Shown here: piece after piece, positions 1 through 5,728 of the stretch
Layout of the letters: every line of letters begins with the position of its first letter
Numbering within the stretch: position 1 is the first letter of the stretch
Assembly: GCA_002396505.1 (NCBI GenBank)
Contig: DGYA01000079.1
Span: 1 to 16,211 of the forward strand
Length of the DNA: 16,211 nucleotides
Reading direction: 5' to 3'
From: Cyanobacteria bacterium UBA5018
Lineage (GTDB): Bacteria; Cyanobacteriota; Cyanobacteriia; PCC-6307; Cyanobiaceae
Position numbers and translations under genes: made by a program
The notes under the pieces: model-generated
What the model was told of the DNA's origin: nothing
The model's input: the letters and a program-made list of their open reading frames with translations, nothing else
Databases searched by the model: none

Positions 1-381
1 ATCTGACCTGTGGAAAGAGCTAAAATTTATGAGGAAAAATCAGCCAATTCCCAGCCTGTGGAAAACCTTGCCGGATCGATCCGCTGGCCAGGTCTTGCCC
101 TCCCCAGCTGGCTAGCCGTTTTCCCCAGGCTTTTCCCCGGCCAGTTTCAAAATTGGTTGCAGTATTTGTTAAGCCAGCTGGCCCCTGCAGTGAGTCAGTG
201 CCAGCGCGAACCACAGCTGGGCTCAGGGTGGGTTCAGGTTTTGCAGTGGCTAATTGATTTAAATGAGACTATTAATCTAGGTGAAATTATGGTTAAAAAA
301 TCTCTGTAAAAACCGATCTGTGATTATCGCTAATTAGCCGTCGCGACACTAAATATCGGTAGCGCTTGATGATGCAAAGCA
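1..381. other. gene-poor spacer with AT-rich half
   Basis: No convincing gene is visible. A 99-codon frame opens at a GTG at 10, but it has no ribosome binding site and resembles no family I recognise. The first 140 bases carry DnaA-box-like sites, annotated separately. Roughly 245-365 is clearly AT-rich compared with the surrounding high-G+C DNA. At 370-384 the sequence TGATGC-AAA-GCATCA can form a 6-bp hairpin that overlaps the stop codon of the minus-strand gene ending at 382. It could help end that transcript, although no T-run follows. Confidence 0.5.
9..139. promoter_or_regulatory. cluster of DnaA-box-like sites
   Basis: Read on the minus strand, 57-65 is TTTTCCACA, the DnaA box form typical of cyanobacteria. 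9-17 is CTTTCCACA, one base different. On the plus strand, TTTTCCCCA (119-127) and TTTTCCCCG (131-139) are near-matches that repeat each other. The stretch CCTGTGGAAA occurs twice (7-16 and 55-64). AT-rich DNA follows within about 120 bases. These sites could bind DnaA, as an origin part or a regulatory or titration site. The window starts here, so further boxes or a dnaN gene to the left cannot be seen. Two good boxes alone could be chance. Confidence 0.3.
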
Positions 382-783
382 TCAGGGGACCAGGGGCTGG
401 CTGATCTCCTTGATCAGAGCGGCATTGAGCTTGTTCTCGCAGCCCAGCCAGATGATGGGGTGGATTGAGCCCCCCTCCGCTTTTGCCGCGGCTCGCTCGC
501 AGGCCTGCCGGCGGCTGGTGCGCCATTGCTCCAGAAGGGCTGAGCTGCCCAGCAGTCGCTGCAGCGTGACGTCGTTCTGATTCCGCTGGCGCCATAGGCA
601 GGCCACGATTTCCTGGGTGTTGCCGTCGCAGTCGGGCTGAAAGGGAAATCGCCGCAGCTGCTGCACGGATTGGTCCAGGCTGTCGTCCGCAGCCTGGGCG
701 GACCCTGGAATCAGCACGGCTGAGATCACCAACGGGGCGAGCAGCAGCAGGCGCACGGAGCGGGACACCATCGAAACAGGCAT
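382..783 (-). CDS. secreted LprI-like (DUF1311) protein
   Basis: The product is a 133-residue exported protein. Residues 1-31 form a signal peptide: a basic start, a hydrophobic run of Leu/Val/Ile, then a GSAQA cleavage site. The mature part matches the LprI/DUF1311 pattern, with four cysteines (C52, C62, C95, C115) able to form two disulfides, a central WRTSRRQACE block, and a late GGSIHPIIWLGC block before a helical C terminus. Family members are periplasmic and some inhibit lysozyme; whether this one does is unknown. ATG at 783 was chosen over the in-frame ATG at 771 because AGG lies just upstream, but 771 would also leave a full signal peptide. The frame stays open further upstream to 1296, where it only shadows the plus-strand antitoxin gene. 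The divergent antitoxin starts at 889. Confidence 0.72.
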   Translation of the reverse strand: MPVSMVSRSVRLLLLAPLVISAVLIPGSAQAADDSLDQSVQQLRRFPFQPDCDGNTQEIVACLWRQRNQNDVTLQRLLGSSALLEQWRTSRRQACERAAAKAEGGSIHPIIWLGCENKLNAALIKEISQPLVP

Positions 784-888
784 GGACCTGAGCAGGCATA
801 GGACGCACCAACCCGACGCTCTTGCGGAAGCTGCGGTTGCTGCGATTATTTCGATTGCGATTCGCGTGGCCTTCCCCTCCTCCTGTCC

Positions 889-1350
889 ATGGCCGTCGCT
901 CTCCCCAGCTCCATTGAGCCCGTTATCCCCACTGCTGAGGCGGCTGAGGCGGCTGAGGCCGCAGGGGCGAGCTTGCGCGATCTCGCCGGCTCCCGTGCCA
1001 GCCATGGCCTGCGTCAAGCCAGCCTCTGCCTCGATCTGGAAGGTGGCCAGCGCGCATCCGTTCCCATCCCGGCTGCGGTGCTGGAGTTGCTGCAGGGAAT
1101 CCTGGTGCAGATGGCCCAGGGCAATGCCGTCACGCTGGTGCCGGTGCACGCCGAACTCACGACCCAGCAGGCCGCTGATCTGCTGAATGTGTCGCGGCCC
1201 TTGCTGATCGAGCGGTTGGAGCGAGGAGAGATCACCTTCCGCAAGGTCGGCACCCACCGGCGCATCCGCCTGGCCGACCTGATGGCCTACAAGCACGCCA
1301 TTGACCAGCAGCGTGCCGCGACACTTGATGAGCTGGGCATGGGCTACTGA
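889..1350 (+). CDS. excisionase-fold antitoxin (HTH DNA-binding)
   Basis: This 153-residue protein is the DNA-binding antitoxin type found upstream of PIN-domain toxins. The first 40 residues are variable and include an Ala-Glu repeat (residues 17-25). Residues 50-85 carry the family's hydrophobic segment ending in MAQGNAVTLVPVHAELTTQQ. Residues 90-135 form a MerR/Xis-like winged helix, with AADLLNVSRP as the HTH and FRKVGTHRRIR as the wing. The C terminus (LDELGMGY) seems a few residues shorter than usual relatives, which have a longer linker before the final Gly-Tyr. It should bind its own promoter and neutralise the partner toxin. The partner 14 bases downstream is broken, so this protein is either an orphan regulator or a remnant on its way out. 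Confidence 0.8.
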   Translation: MAVALPSSIEPVIPTAEAAEAAEAAGASLRDLAGSRASHGLRQASLCLDLEGGQRASVPIPAAVLELLQGILVQMAQGNAVTLVPVHAELTTQQAADLLNVSRPLLIERLERGEITFRKVGTHRRIRLADLMAYKHAIDQQRAATLDELGMGY

Positions 1351-1364
1351 GGTGAATAGCTTCG

Positions 1365-1655
1365 GTGAATCGCTTCACCGTCGTCTACGAAGCTTGCCTT
1401 CTCTATCCCGCTCCACTCCGCGATCTGCTGATGCGCCTGGCGCTCACGGATCTCTACCGGGCCCGCTGGAGCGACCAGATTCACGAAGAGTGGATTACGG
1501 CCGTATTGCGGAACCGGCCTGATCTCTCCAGACAGCAACTGGAGCGCACCCACTCTCGGTGGCTCCCAATTGCCCGCCACAAGATGGCCTTTGCCGCCAA
1601 TTTTGATTGCATTCCACCCAGGAGTTTATTGGCGTTTTTCTCGACTCTGATCTAA
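1365..1655 (+). pseudogene. degenerate PIN-domain toxin remnant
   Basis: GTG at 1365 opens a 96-codon frame. Its first 61 residues match the N terminus of VapC-like PIN toxins paired with excisionase-fold antitoxins (FTVVYxAC, LYPAPLRDLLMRLALT, RARWSDQIHEEW, NRPDLSRQQLERT). After ERT (residue 62) similarity stops and the remaining acidic active-site residues of the PIN fold are absent. The first catalytic Asp, normally in VYDAC, is Glu here (E9). In another frame, about 1610-1650 reads like the HPxxFI...LD tail of the family, so an internal deletion plus frameshift is likely. The frame ends one base before the tRNA-Gly gene. It is most likely inactive as an RNase; calling it a pseudogene is an inference from the missing middle. 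Confidence 0.75.
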
Positions 1656-1656
1656 A

Positions 1657-1728
1657 AGCGGATGACCGGATTCGAACCGGCGACGTTCAGCTTGGGAAGC
1701 TGACATTCTACCACTGAATTACATCCGC
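1657..1728 (-). tRNA. tRNA-Gly (anticodon CCC)
   Basis: The minus strand folds into a full 72-nt cloverleaf. The acceptor stem is GCGGATG/CATCCGC (1658-1664 with 1722-1728). The D arm is ATTC-AGTGGTA-GAAT, the anticodon arm TCAGC-TTCCCAA-GCTGA with anticodon CCC, then a 5-nt variable loop and the T arm GCCGG-TTCGAAT-CCGGT. The discriminator is U, as usual for tRNA-Gly, and no CCA is encoded. It reads GGG codons. The 3' end abuts the end of the decayed toxin gene on the opposite strand. Confidence 0.96.
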
Positions 1729-1843
1729 AAATTCAATTAATCTGGCCGCGCAATTGCGACCACAGGCGTACAGCTGGGATAAGCACAATACTGCAGCAGT
1801 GATCCTAGCAAGCCAAATCCCAGCCGCAGCTGGGCGAAGCGTC

Positions 1844-1868
1844 GCCCCGGGGTTCAGGCCACCGGGGC
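1844..1868 (-). terminator. possible terminator hairpin after aminotransferase
   Basis: GCCCCGG (1844-1850) and CCGGGGC (1862-1868) form a perfect 7-bp stem with an 11-nt loop, about 30 bases past the aminotransferase stop. No T-run follows on the minus strand, so its strength is uncertain. Confidence 0.4.
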
Positions 1869-1896
1869 AACAGCTTGCTTCGCCAGGGCTCAGGGC

Positions 1897-3048
1897 TCAG
1901 ACCGCCAGGGCGGCGGCGCAGGCTGCCACGCCGGCGCCCGCTTGGCCCTGGTGCAGCCCCAGCCCCTGCAGGGTGGCCTCGATCGCAGCCACGGCGGTGA
2001 GTACGTCGCGGTCGCACACGAAGCCCAGGTGACCGATACGAAACACCTTGCCCTTGAGGTGGTCCTGACCGCCGGCCAGCAGAATGTCAAAGCGCTGTTT
2101 CACCGCCTTGCGCAGTTCTTCCGCGTCGATACCCACCGGGGCGACGGCGGTGATCGCCGGGCTGCCGTGACCCTCAGCGGCATAGAGGGGCAAGCCCATG
2201 GCCACCATGCCGGCCTGGGCCGCATCGCGATGGCGGGCATGGCGGGCGAAAATCGCCTCCAAGCCCTCCTTCTGCATCATCTCCAGGGCCGCCTCCAGGG
2301 CGTAGTAGAGATTCACCGCCGGGGTGAATGGATTGCTGTCGGCCTTGGCCGATTTGCGGTATTTACCCAGATCGAAATAGAACTTCGGCAGGTCGGAGCG
2401 CCCATAGGCGGCCCAGGCCTTTTCACTCATCGCCACGAAGCCCAGGCCCGGCGGCATCATGTATCCCTTCTGGGAGCCGGAGCCCACCACGTCGAGGCCC
2501 CAGGCCTCCATCGGCACGTTGCAGGCGCCGAGGCTGGTGACGCAGTCGGCGATGGTGAGCGCCGTGCCGTGGTTTTTAACGTGGCCGGCGATCGCCTCCA
2601 GGTCGTTGATCACCCCGGTGGAAGTTTCCGAATGGGTGAGGATCACGGCCCGGATCGCCTTGGCCGTATCCGCCTCCAAGGCGGCGCGGAAGGCCTCTGG
2701 ATCGAGCGGCTGGCCCCACTCGGCCTTGATCACCTGCACCTCGAGCCCATAGGCCTTGGCCAGCTTCACCCAGCGCTCGCCAAACTTGCCGTTGTCGCCG
2801 CAGAGCACCAGGTCGCCCTTGCTCAGCACATTGATGATGCCGGCCTCCATGGCGGCGGTGCCGCTGCCAGCCAGCACCAGCACATCGCCGCTGGTTTGGT
2901 GCAGCCACTTGAGCTGCTCGGTGGTGCGCTTAACGATCTTTTGAAAATCGGCGCTGCGGTGGCCGATCGGATGCCGGCTCATCGCCAGCAGGACTGTTTC
3001 CGGCACCGGGGTGGGGCCGGGGATCATCAGGGTCAGCTTGTCCTGCAT
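1897..3048 (-). CDS. class V aminotransferase, serine/alanine-glyoxylate type
   Basis: This 383-residue PLP enzyme belongs to the serine-/alanine-glyoxylate aminotransferase branch, often labelled soluble hydrogenase 42 kDa subunit in cyanobacteria. It probably moves an amino group from serine or alanine to glyoxylate in photorespiratory glycolate recycling; the exact donor cannot be read from sequence. The N terminus has the family start LTLMIPGPTPVPE. GSGTAAMEA (residues 61-69) holds the cofactor phosphate region, D168 (TIADCVTS) should contact the PLP ring nitrogen, and K194 (GSGSQKGYMMPPG) is the PLP lysine. The last 15 residues are Ala/Gly-rich and look dispensable. The ATG at 3048 was preferred because homologs begin at MQDKL; an ATG at 3093 would add 15 residues. 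TTGACA on the minus strand (3101-3106) is a possible -35. It is divergent from cbiD. Confidence 0.93.
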   Translation of the reverse strand: MQDKLTLMIPGPTPVPETVLLAMSRHPIGHRSADFQKIVKRTTEQLKWLHQTSGDVLVLAGSGTAAMEAGIINVLSKGDLVLCGDNGKFGERWVKLAKAYGLEVQVIKAEWGQPLDPEAFRAALEADTAKAIRAVILTHSETSTGVINDLEAIAGHVKNHGTALTIADCVTSLGACNVPMEAWGLDVVGSGSQKGYMMPPGLGFVAMSEKAWAAYGRSDLPKFYFDLGKYRKSAKADSNPFTPAVNLYYALEAALEMMQKEGLEAIFARHARHRDAAQAGMVAMGLPLYAAEGHGSPAITAVAPVGIDAEELRKAVKQRFDILLAGGQDHLKGKVFRIGHLGFVCDRDVLTAVAAIEATLQGLGLHQGQAGAGVAACAAALAV

Positions 3049-3119
3049 GGGGGTGTCTAAGGGCGGCGCGGCGCTGGCGCAATCGACCACCATAAAAAAC
3101 TGTCAACTGCCGCCTCGCC

Positions 3120-4301
3120 TTGGTCGATCCCCCCCGCCGCGGCTACACCCTGCCGGTATGGCTGGCTGCCGCCGCCTGCGCCGCCGTGGCGGCCCTGCGC
3201 GGCGAGGCCTTGCAAGCCGAGCGCTGGCTGGAACTGCTGGAGCCAGCGGGCCTGGCAGCGGTGCCGGTGCAGGCGGCCGCAGCCCTGGCCGATGGCTGGA
3301 CCCTGGCGGAGAGCCGCTGCGATCCGGGCGATGGCCTCGATCTCACCCGCGGCCTGGCGGTGTGGGTGCTGGCCCGCTGGCTAGAGCCTTCTCCGCCAGG
3401 GGAAGGCGCCCGGGGAGAGCAGCAAACAGAGAAAGGGCAGCAGCTAGAGCAAGGCCTTGAAAACGATCAACAACCCTGGCTGCAGCTGGAGGCTGGCGAG
3501 GGGGTGGGCGTAATCGCCAGCAGCGGCCAGCTGTGTATCTCGGCCTATGCCCGCGCCCTGCTGCACACCAACCTGCGGCCCCTGGTGCCCGCCGGCCGGC
3601 GCTTGCAGCTGCGGGTGGTGTTACCCAGCGGCAGGCAACTGGCGGAGCGCACCAGCAATGCGGCCTTTGGGGTGGTGGAGGGGCTGGCGCTGATTGGCAC
3701 CCAGGCCGCCAGCCAGGCCAGCGCCGATCCCGCCCAGCTGCAACGCACCCTCGACAGCCTGGCGACGCGGCTGGCGGCGCCGGACTTTGGCGGTGAGTTG
3801 ATCCTGGTGCTGGGCGAAAACGGCCTCGATCTAGCGCCGCGGCTGGGCTTGCCGGCGTCGCTGCTGTTGAAGGTGGGCAACTGGCTGGGGCCGGTGCTGG
3901 TGGCCGCCGGCCAGGGGGGGGTGAAACGGCTGCTGCTGTTTGGCTATCAGGGCAAGTTGATCAAATTGGCGGGCGGCATCTTCCACACCCACCACCATCT
4001 GGCCGACGGCCGCGCCGAAATCCTCACCGCCCTGGCGGCCCTGGAGGGCCTGGCCGGCCCCGGGCTAGAGGCGCTGCACGGCGCCGCCAGCGTCGAAACG
4101 GCCCTGGCGGAACTGCAGGCCTGCCAGCCGGAGCTGGCCAGCCGGCTGCGGGCGCGGCTGGCGGCCACGGTGGAACGGCGCACTGCCCAATACCTGGCCC
4201 GCCATGACGCCGCCGGCATGGAGGTGGGAGCTGTGCTCTTCGATCGCGGTCGCCAGGTGTGCGCTGCGGGGCCCATCGGCGCCCGTTGGCTAGCCAACTA
4301 G
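3120..4301 (+). CDS. cbiD: CbiD, cobalt-precorrin-5B C1-methyltransferase
   Basis: CbiD adds the C1 methyl group from S-adenosylmethionine to cobalt-precorrin-5B in the anaerobic corrin pathway. The 393-residue product shows the family blocks: an N-terminal RGYTLPVWLAAAA, a central SGRQLAERTSNAAFGVVEGLALIGT, and GKLIKLAGGIFHTHHHLADGRAEI near residues 278-303. The usual N-terminal GYTTGSCA signature is replaced by GYTLPVW. Residues 89-118 are a Gln/Glu-rich insertion of low complexity. The start is TTG at 3120, chosen because it gives the expected N terminus; a GTG follows one codon later. Only about 70 bases separate it from the divergent aminotransferase, so the promoters overlap. Its stop lies inside a 12-bp tandem repeat. 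Confidence 0.93.
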   Translation: MVDPPRRGYTLPVWLAAAACAAVAALRGEALQAERWLELLEPAGLAAVPVQAAAALADGWTLAESRCDPGDGLDLTRGLAVWVLARWLEPSPPGEGARGEQQTEKGQQLEQGLENDQQPWLQLEAGEGVGVIASSGQLCISAYARALLHTNLRPLVPAGRRLQLRVVLPSGRQLAERTSNAAFGVVEGLALIGTQAASQASADPAQLQRTLDSLATRLAAPDFGGELILVLGENGLDLAPRLGLPASLLLKVGNWLGPVLVAAGQGGVKRLLLFGYQGKLIKLAGGIFHTHHHLADGRAEILTALAALEGLAGPGLEALHGAASVETALAELQACQPELASRLRARLAATVERRTAQYLARHDAAGMEVGAVLFDRGRQVCAAGPIGARWLAN

Positions 4302-4314
4302 TTAGCCAACTAAA
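4291..4314. repeat. 12-bp tandem duplication spanning cbiD stop
   Basis: TAGCCAACTAGT (4291-4302) is followed directly by TAGCCAACTAAA (4303-4314), 10 of 12 bases identical. The cbiD TAG stop (4299-4301) lies inside the first unit, and the copy repeats stop codons just downstream. Confidence 0.7.
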
Positions 4315-4685
4315 TCCTTAACCAGCTAGGCCAAACTGGCAAAACAGGAGACAACTCATAGACCGCCATGATTCACAGATAACGAGAAACAAATAAGGAG
4401 ATTCTAGCGGCTATAGAAGGCCGCCATTTTGGCGATCCTGCCACCCGAGAACCCTTCCACATTAGGGCTCCTTTGGCCGGCGCTCAGGCCTCCCAAAGCT
4501 TCCTGACATCCATAATTTTCAGCTGATATTAGCGATACATCTCTTGATACTTATTCCAAGCCTTTTCCCGGGGCAGTCCTGATACCTGCGTACAATTGCC
4601 GTACTGCCACAGCTTCCTTGGTATATTCTCCCCGCAATATTTTCCCTGCGGATGTTTAGTGAACCGGCGATGCCACTGCGGGGGC
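4315..4685. other. non-coding spacer, possibly decayed
   Basis: No gene can be supported on either strand. Two good Shine-Dalgarno-like sites (CAGGAG near 4345, AAGGAG near 4396) are followed by no usable reading frame; the ATG at about 4368 stops after four codons. A short GCGGC/GCCGC stem (4407-4424) could be a cbiD terminator. GTAC-N7-GTAC at 4590-4604 is an inverted repeat with the wrong spacing for an NtcA site. Confidence 0.4.
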
Positions 4686-5156
4686 TCAATTGAGCACAGT
4701 CAACTGGCGGATGCCCAACCGCTGAATGCTGGTCGCCAGCTGCTGGAGTGCTTTTCGATCTGGCAGACAGATGCAGCCCACGCCGGGGAAGCAGTTGTGG
4801 ATGCCGAGGGCGGAGCGGCTGGTGCTGAATTGGGGCTTTAGATCAATCCAGAGGTCTTGACCCCAGGGTTGCGGCGCCCCCAGGCGATAGCGGCCCGGCG
4901 GCAGCGGCGCGGCGTTGCCCGGTGACCAGCGGCGATCGTGCAGTTGGCGCTGGCGCTCCCCGGAAGCCGCCTGCCAGCTGGCCAGCAAGCTGCGGCCATC
5001 CCTCAGCTTCAGCAGCCAGATCGGATCGCCACTGGCAAAACTGCGGCGGCTGCGCTCCAGGGTGAGCAGGGCCTCGGCCGCGGCCATCTGGGGAAACAGG
5101 GCCAAGATCAGCGCCAGCACCTGGCCCAGGCCTCGCCAGCGACTCGGGATCCCCAT
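4686..5156 (-). CDS. secreted L,D-transpeptidase-like (YkuD-type) protein
   Basis: The product is 156 residues. Residues 1-27 form a signal peptide (Arg-containing start, LALILALFP core, MAAA-E cleavage). The C-terminal third, SRSALGIHNCFPGVGCICLPD (from residue 113), resembles the short YkuD-like families that carry GIH...GCI, where His and Cys are the catalytic pair of L,D-transpeptidases acting on peptidoglycan. Here H120 and C128 are only eight residues apart, closer than usual, and C122 and C130 are extra cysteines. The middle part (PGRYRLG, DLWIDLKP) reads as beta strands. Activity is therefore uncertain. The stop lies in a perfect 12-bp palindrome (4684-4695). No neighbour is in the same direction within reach, so it is probably transcribed alone. 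Confidence 0.6.
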   Translation of the reverse strand: MGIPSRWRGLGQVLALILALFPQMAAAEALLTLERSRRSFASGDPIWLLKLRDGRSLLASWQAASGERQRQLHDRRWSPGNAAPLPPGRYRLGAPQPWGQDLWIDLKPQFSTSRSALGIHNCFPGVGCICLPDRKALQQLATSIQRLGIRQLTVLN

Positions 5157-5250
5157 CAGCTCAAGAGGCTCACAACCCGATCAGCATGCAACGGATTGAG
5201 CAACCGTGGATTAAGCGGCAAAGGATTGAACAGCCAAATAATTGAACAGC

Positions 5251-5302
5251 CATGGATTTAGAAGCCATGGATTTAGAAGCCATGGATTTAGAAGCCATGG
5301 AT
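5251..5302. repeat. 15-bp tandem repeat, about 3.5 copies
   Basis: The unit CATGGATTTAGAAGC occurs three times exactly (5251-5265, 5266-5280, 5281-5295) and starts a fourth time (CATGGAT, 5296-5302). On the minus strand it would encode repeated WLLNP, but that frame has no other sign of being a gene. Confidence 0.9.
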
Positions 5303-5467
5303 CCGGGGTAGTAGATGTGGTCAGTGGATCAGGGTCAGGGGATCGGGACGCAGTGGATCGGAAGCACTGGATAAAGACACTGAACCTGAACAAAGAGCGC
5401 CAGACTTAAAGATATCGAACTGGAACAGAAGTCGAGCCGGAATGAAAAGAAAAGCCGGAGGCGATAA

Positions 5468-5577
5468 GGGCGGCTCGAAAATACCAATATCTATCGATGC
5501 CGCGCCGCGAGAAGCGCTGCGGCGACTGGCCTATCTCTCGCTCATGCGAGCGGAATGGGCAATTTTAATAGGTGCCT
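5468..5577 (+). mobile_element. 110-bp dispersed element, copy 1 (MITE-like)
   Basis: This segment matches 14859-14968 in the opposite orientation. The 71-bp core 5496-5566 aligns without gaps to the complement of 14869-14939, with 62 of 71 bases equal; two 21-bp blocks at the core ends are identical. The ends are GGGCGGCTCGAAAAT on the left and, read inward on the other strand, AGGCACCTATTAAAAT on the right, an imperfect inverted repeat. ATAA lies directly outside both ends (5464-5467 and 5578-5581), a possible 4-bp target duplication. A small hairpin CTCGC-TCAT-GCGAG sits inside the core. No transposase is present, so a non-autonomous element is the simplest reading; a degraded insertion sequence end is possible. 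Confidence 0.6.
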
Positions 5578-5728
5578 ATAAGCCGAACCGATAACAACAA
5601 ATTGGCGCCGAACCAGCCCCGCTGGCCTGGCCAGCGATGGGCCCGGATACCAGCACAAGTGCCGCCGCTAACCGGAACGGCCGCCGGGATCGACCTAGGC
5701 TGGTCCGAATGACCAGGGCCGAGCAGCA

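Larger units (their letters stand above)
5157..5728. other. long spacer before guaA, repeats and mobile element
   Basis: This 572-base stretch holds no supported gene. It contains a run of GGATT/GGATC-rich imperfect repeats (about 5186-5370), the 15-bp tandem repeat at 5251-5302, and the 110-bp dispersed element at 5468-5577. A 50-codon frame (ATG 5442 to TAA 5594) runs through the element. The guaA promoter must lie here; I see no clear -10/-35 pair and no strong ribosome binding site before the guaA ATG. Confidence 0.5.

Noticed and set aside
10..309. 99-codon plus-strand frame at the left edge
   Set aside because: GTG start, no ribosome binding site, no recognisable family, and it covers the DnaA-box and AT-rich region.
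784..1296. Upstream extension of the LprI-like gene to 304 residues
   Set aside because: The extension is antisense to the antitoxin gene and would bury the signal peptide inside the protein.
1942..3060. 372-codon plus-strand frame opposite the aminotransferase
   Set aside because: It is a shadow of a clearly conserved minus-strand gene; its His/Gly/Arg-rich translation matches no family.
4590..4604. GTAC-N7-GTAC as an NtcA site
   Set aside because: NtcA needs GTA-N8-TAC; here the spacing is nine.
5211..5393. 60-codon minus-strand frame with WLLNP repeats
   Set aside because: The repeats come from the 15-bp tandem DNA repeat; there is no start context and no conserved block.
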